Positions 14,062 through 16,193 of a stretch of 16,193 nt of DNA are shown here, in pieces. The stretch's first letter is position 1; each line of letters begins with the position of its first letter. A program made the position numbers and the translations under genes. The DNA comes from Asterionellopsis glacialis (taxonomy: Eukaryota; Bacillariophyta; Plagiogrammaphyceae; Rhaphoneidales; Asterionellopsidaceae), in the NCBI GenBank assembly GCA_014885115.2, contig WKLE02000336.1, forward strand, positions 1 to 16,193. Reading direction: 5' to 3'. Under the pieces are notes generated by a model, which saw nothing but the letters and a program-made list of their open reading frames with translations, searched no databases and was not told where the DNA came from.

Positions 14062-16193
14062 ATGTCACAATCTCATACGGACAGTCCTCTTCGTTACAAC
14101 GACGAACAAGATCTGAACGGAGATTCTGTTGCTGAGGCTGATAGTTACGAATTGTCCAGTACTGTCTCTTATACGGACTCTGAGATTGCAACAGCCGACC
14201 AAGTAATTAATGAAGAAATAATCAAGGTTGAAAGTGAAGAAGAAAGTAGCGAAGATGAAAGCGGCTTTGAAGTTAGCAGCGAAAATACTGAAAGCGAAGA
14301 TGACGACGAAATGAGCATCGACAGCGAAGATAGTGAAGAAAGCGACTACGAGGTTTCTGGCAGCGAAGATGAAAGCGACTATGAAGGTTCCAGCAGTGAA
14401 GATGAAAGTTTAAGCCCAGCTGATGATGGTGAGGAGAATGACGACCCCCAAAAAGATTCTAACGAAACAGGAACAGATGCCAATACTATAGCGAAAGAAA
14501 ACGGTGACAATATAGCTTCAAAAGAAATACATTCAGATGATGAAAAAAAGGACAAACTTACTACAATGCTAGCAGTGGGCGCGGGTATGGGTGTTTTAGG
14601 AACGGTCGGTCTAGCTGCATTCAAGTTTAAAAAAGCTTTGCAAAAGAATGACGGTGACTTGGATATGACAGAGGACATCAGAAGATTTATGGGTAGTTTC
14701 AACGATGGTGGTGGTGGTATGTTTACTGGGGTAGCTCCGCCACCACCAGGTAATGTGACTGCTGCCGCTGCTCAAGCACAGTGAGTATTTTTTATTTGTG
14801 TAATGAAACTTTGAAAGAAATCGAATATTTGTGTTGACTTGAATGGCGCTCATGGATGGTCTTTGTCTTGCTACTTCATTTTTGTGTATTAGAATGTCAG
14901 CAGCACAAACACAGGTTGCACAAAATATGGCTGTCCAGGCAGCAACCAATATGGCCAACTCAGCGGCTCAGACTGCTACAGTCGCTGCCGCAGGCGGTGG
15001 AGCGAGTGGGGTTGGTACAGGTGTTGGTGTTGGCGTAGGAGTCGCAATGGCTGGTGCTGCGTACTACTACTCGGAGGTACCCGAAACCATGATGCCTAGT
15101 ACAGTACCATCAATGCAACCAACAGTTCACATATGTAACTTCAATCCTCAAATTTATACAGCAAATATCCACATGCATCTTGGTTATGTGAATCGCACAC
15201 TGGAAGCAGAGGAAATGGAAGCCATCGCAAACGACTTTCAACAAATATACAATACTGCAATCGGAGGATGCAGCGATGGGTACGAGAGATTTGCTGTGGA
15301 TTTCGAGTTAATTTCACAAACTCAACAATATTTGAACAACGGTATTCCATATCTTGATATTTCTCTGGAAGGCTATGTTCGGTGTCATGACTGTGATCCA
15401 TCTGCGCCCCTTTTCACTGATCCTCTACCGTCCGATTATAAGATCGACGTGAACGATACAAACGCCACTCTAAGCGAGACGTTTATTGAGGTTTTTAGCA
15501 TACTAAACACGAGATTGGATGATATCATCACCGATGATTCATTCCTTTATCCTGTTCTGGTTATTTACGCTGCGGAAGTATTAAATGAAACACCAGCACC
15601 AACATCATCGCCAACAATAACATCTGGCAACAGCACGAATGAAGATCTTCTGCTTGACAACGATGAAGTTGATAACTCTGATATAGGTCAAGACTCAAGT
15701 GATATAGACCTGAGTCCAGATATAGGCCTGAGTCCAGGTGCAGGTACAGATGACAACAACAACGACGACGACGACACTGACTTACCCAATGGCGGAAATT
15801 CTATCACGGGAAATACTACCATAACAGTTTCACCCGATGGGAGTCCATCAGACGTACCGTCACACTCCCCAGGTCTAAGTCTTACTACCACTCCTGAAAT
15901 CGAAGTCGCTGTCGCTGTCGAAGCCGTCTTCTTTGAATTAACAACGCCTCCATCTGTTACTCCAACTGATATTCCATCAACGTCGCCGTCAGCTGTACCA
16001 TCTATTCAACCGTCAGCTTCTCCGTCACAGAGGCCTTCACTTCAGCCTACTGTCGTTCCATCAACACTTCCAACAACTTCACCATCATTATCACCTTCAA
16101 AAATGCCATCTTTGTCTCCATCAACTTTACCATCATTTGATCCTTCATCTCTGCCATCTTCTGCTCCCTCTGGAAATCCATCTAACTTTCCAT
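14062..16193 (+). CDS. Acidic, membrane-anchored PS-repeat protein, 5' part
   Basis: Exon 1 is 14062-14780; the 112-nt intron 14781-14892 is gtgagt...tattag, phase 2; exon 2 runs from 14893 through the window end, giving 673 residues and no stop. Residues 1-165 are very acidic and Ser-rich, with SEDES(D)YE-like repeats. A hydrophobic segment follows (166-187, LTTMLAVGAGMGVLGTVGLAAF), then a Gly/Pro/Ala linker and a second Ala/Gly/Val-rich segment (about 268-298, ending YYYSE). A ~180-residue unrecognised domain starts at VHICNFNPQIY and contains CHDCDP and possible N-glycosylation sites (NRT, NDT, NAT). Ser/Asp/Thr-rich sequence then leads into PSxxPS repeats from about residue 593. No N-terminal signal peptide is visible. 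By its repeats it is probably a cell-surface or wall protein anchored in the membrane. The gene on the left edge may be a relative, but no shared domain can be compared. Confidence 0.8.
15701..15736 (+). repeat. Coding 18-bp minisatellite
   Basis: Two 18-bp units, GATATAG(A/G)CCTGAGTCCA, lie head to tail and encode DIDLSP and DIGLSP. A more diverged unit (GATATAGGTCAAGACTC...) precedes them at about 15680. Such in-frame repeats can expand or contract. Confidence 0.65.
15950..16193 (+). repeat. Coding PSxxPS repeat, continues beyond window
   Basis: About 20 degenerate 12-nt units encode xxPS tetrapeptides (TDIPS, AVPS, IQPS, ASPS, QRPS, LQPT and so on) to the last base. Same style as the repeat at 3-218 but with different variable residues. 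Confidence 0.85.

Overview
This window looks like nuclear DNA of a diatom; the species cannot be told from it. Three things point there. Several proteins begin with a signal peptide ending in the ASAF-type cleavage motif used to enter four-membrane plastids (psbW, the sigma factor, and the GLPAGP-repeat protein at 1899-2959). Proline/serine 'PSxxPS' repeat proteins of the diatom cell-surface type lie at both ends. Genes are compact, with few, short GT-AG introns, in moderately AT-rich DNA.

Layout from left to right. 1-650: the 3' end of a PS-repeat secreted or surface protein with a Cys-rich C-terminal domain. 651-1898: non-coding, with a diverged tandem duplication and paired TACCAGGTA motifs. 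1899-2959: a three-exon plastid membrane protein with a duplicated GLPAGP motif. 3137-4871 (minus): an ornithine-decarboxylase-fold protein, here extended by an upstream exon. 4872-5037: a 166-bp bidirectional promoter rich in ACGT cores. 5038-5766: two-exon psbW, a small photosystem II subunit. 6201-8987 (minus): intronless NBS1 (nibrin) with FHA, BRCT, MRE11-binding and ATM-binding elements. 8988-9921: a divergent promoter with a 16-bp palindrome and an E2F-type site. 9922-11939: a two-exon plastid sigma-70 factor. 11940-14061: 2.1 kb with no recognised gene but with hairpins and clustered TGTACA palindromes. 14062-16193: the 5' end of a second PS-repeat protein, with an acidic N-terminus and two hydrophobic segments, running off the window.

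Functionally, three genes serve the plastid: the sigma factor directs plastid transcription, PsbW is a photosystem II subunit, and the GLPAGP protein is a probable plastid membrane protein of unknown role. The decarboxylase-like gene belongs by fold to polyamine or amino-acid metabolism, but the positions that contact substrate in true ODC are changed. NBS1 is the sensor/adaptor of the MRE11-RAD50-NBS1 DNA-break repair complex. The two PS-repeat genes probably act at the cell surface or wall. No mobile element, rRNA, tRNA or CRISPR array was recognised. Exon structures were worked out by eye from splice consensus and reading frame and have no transcript support.
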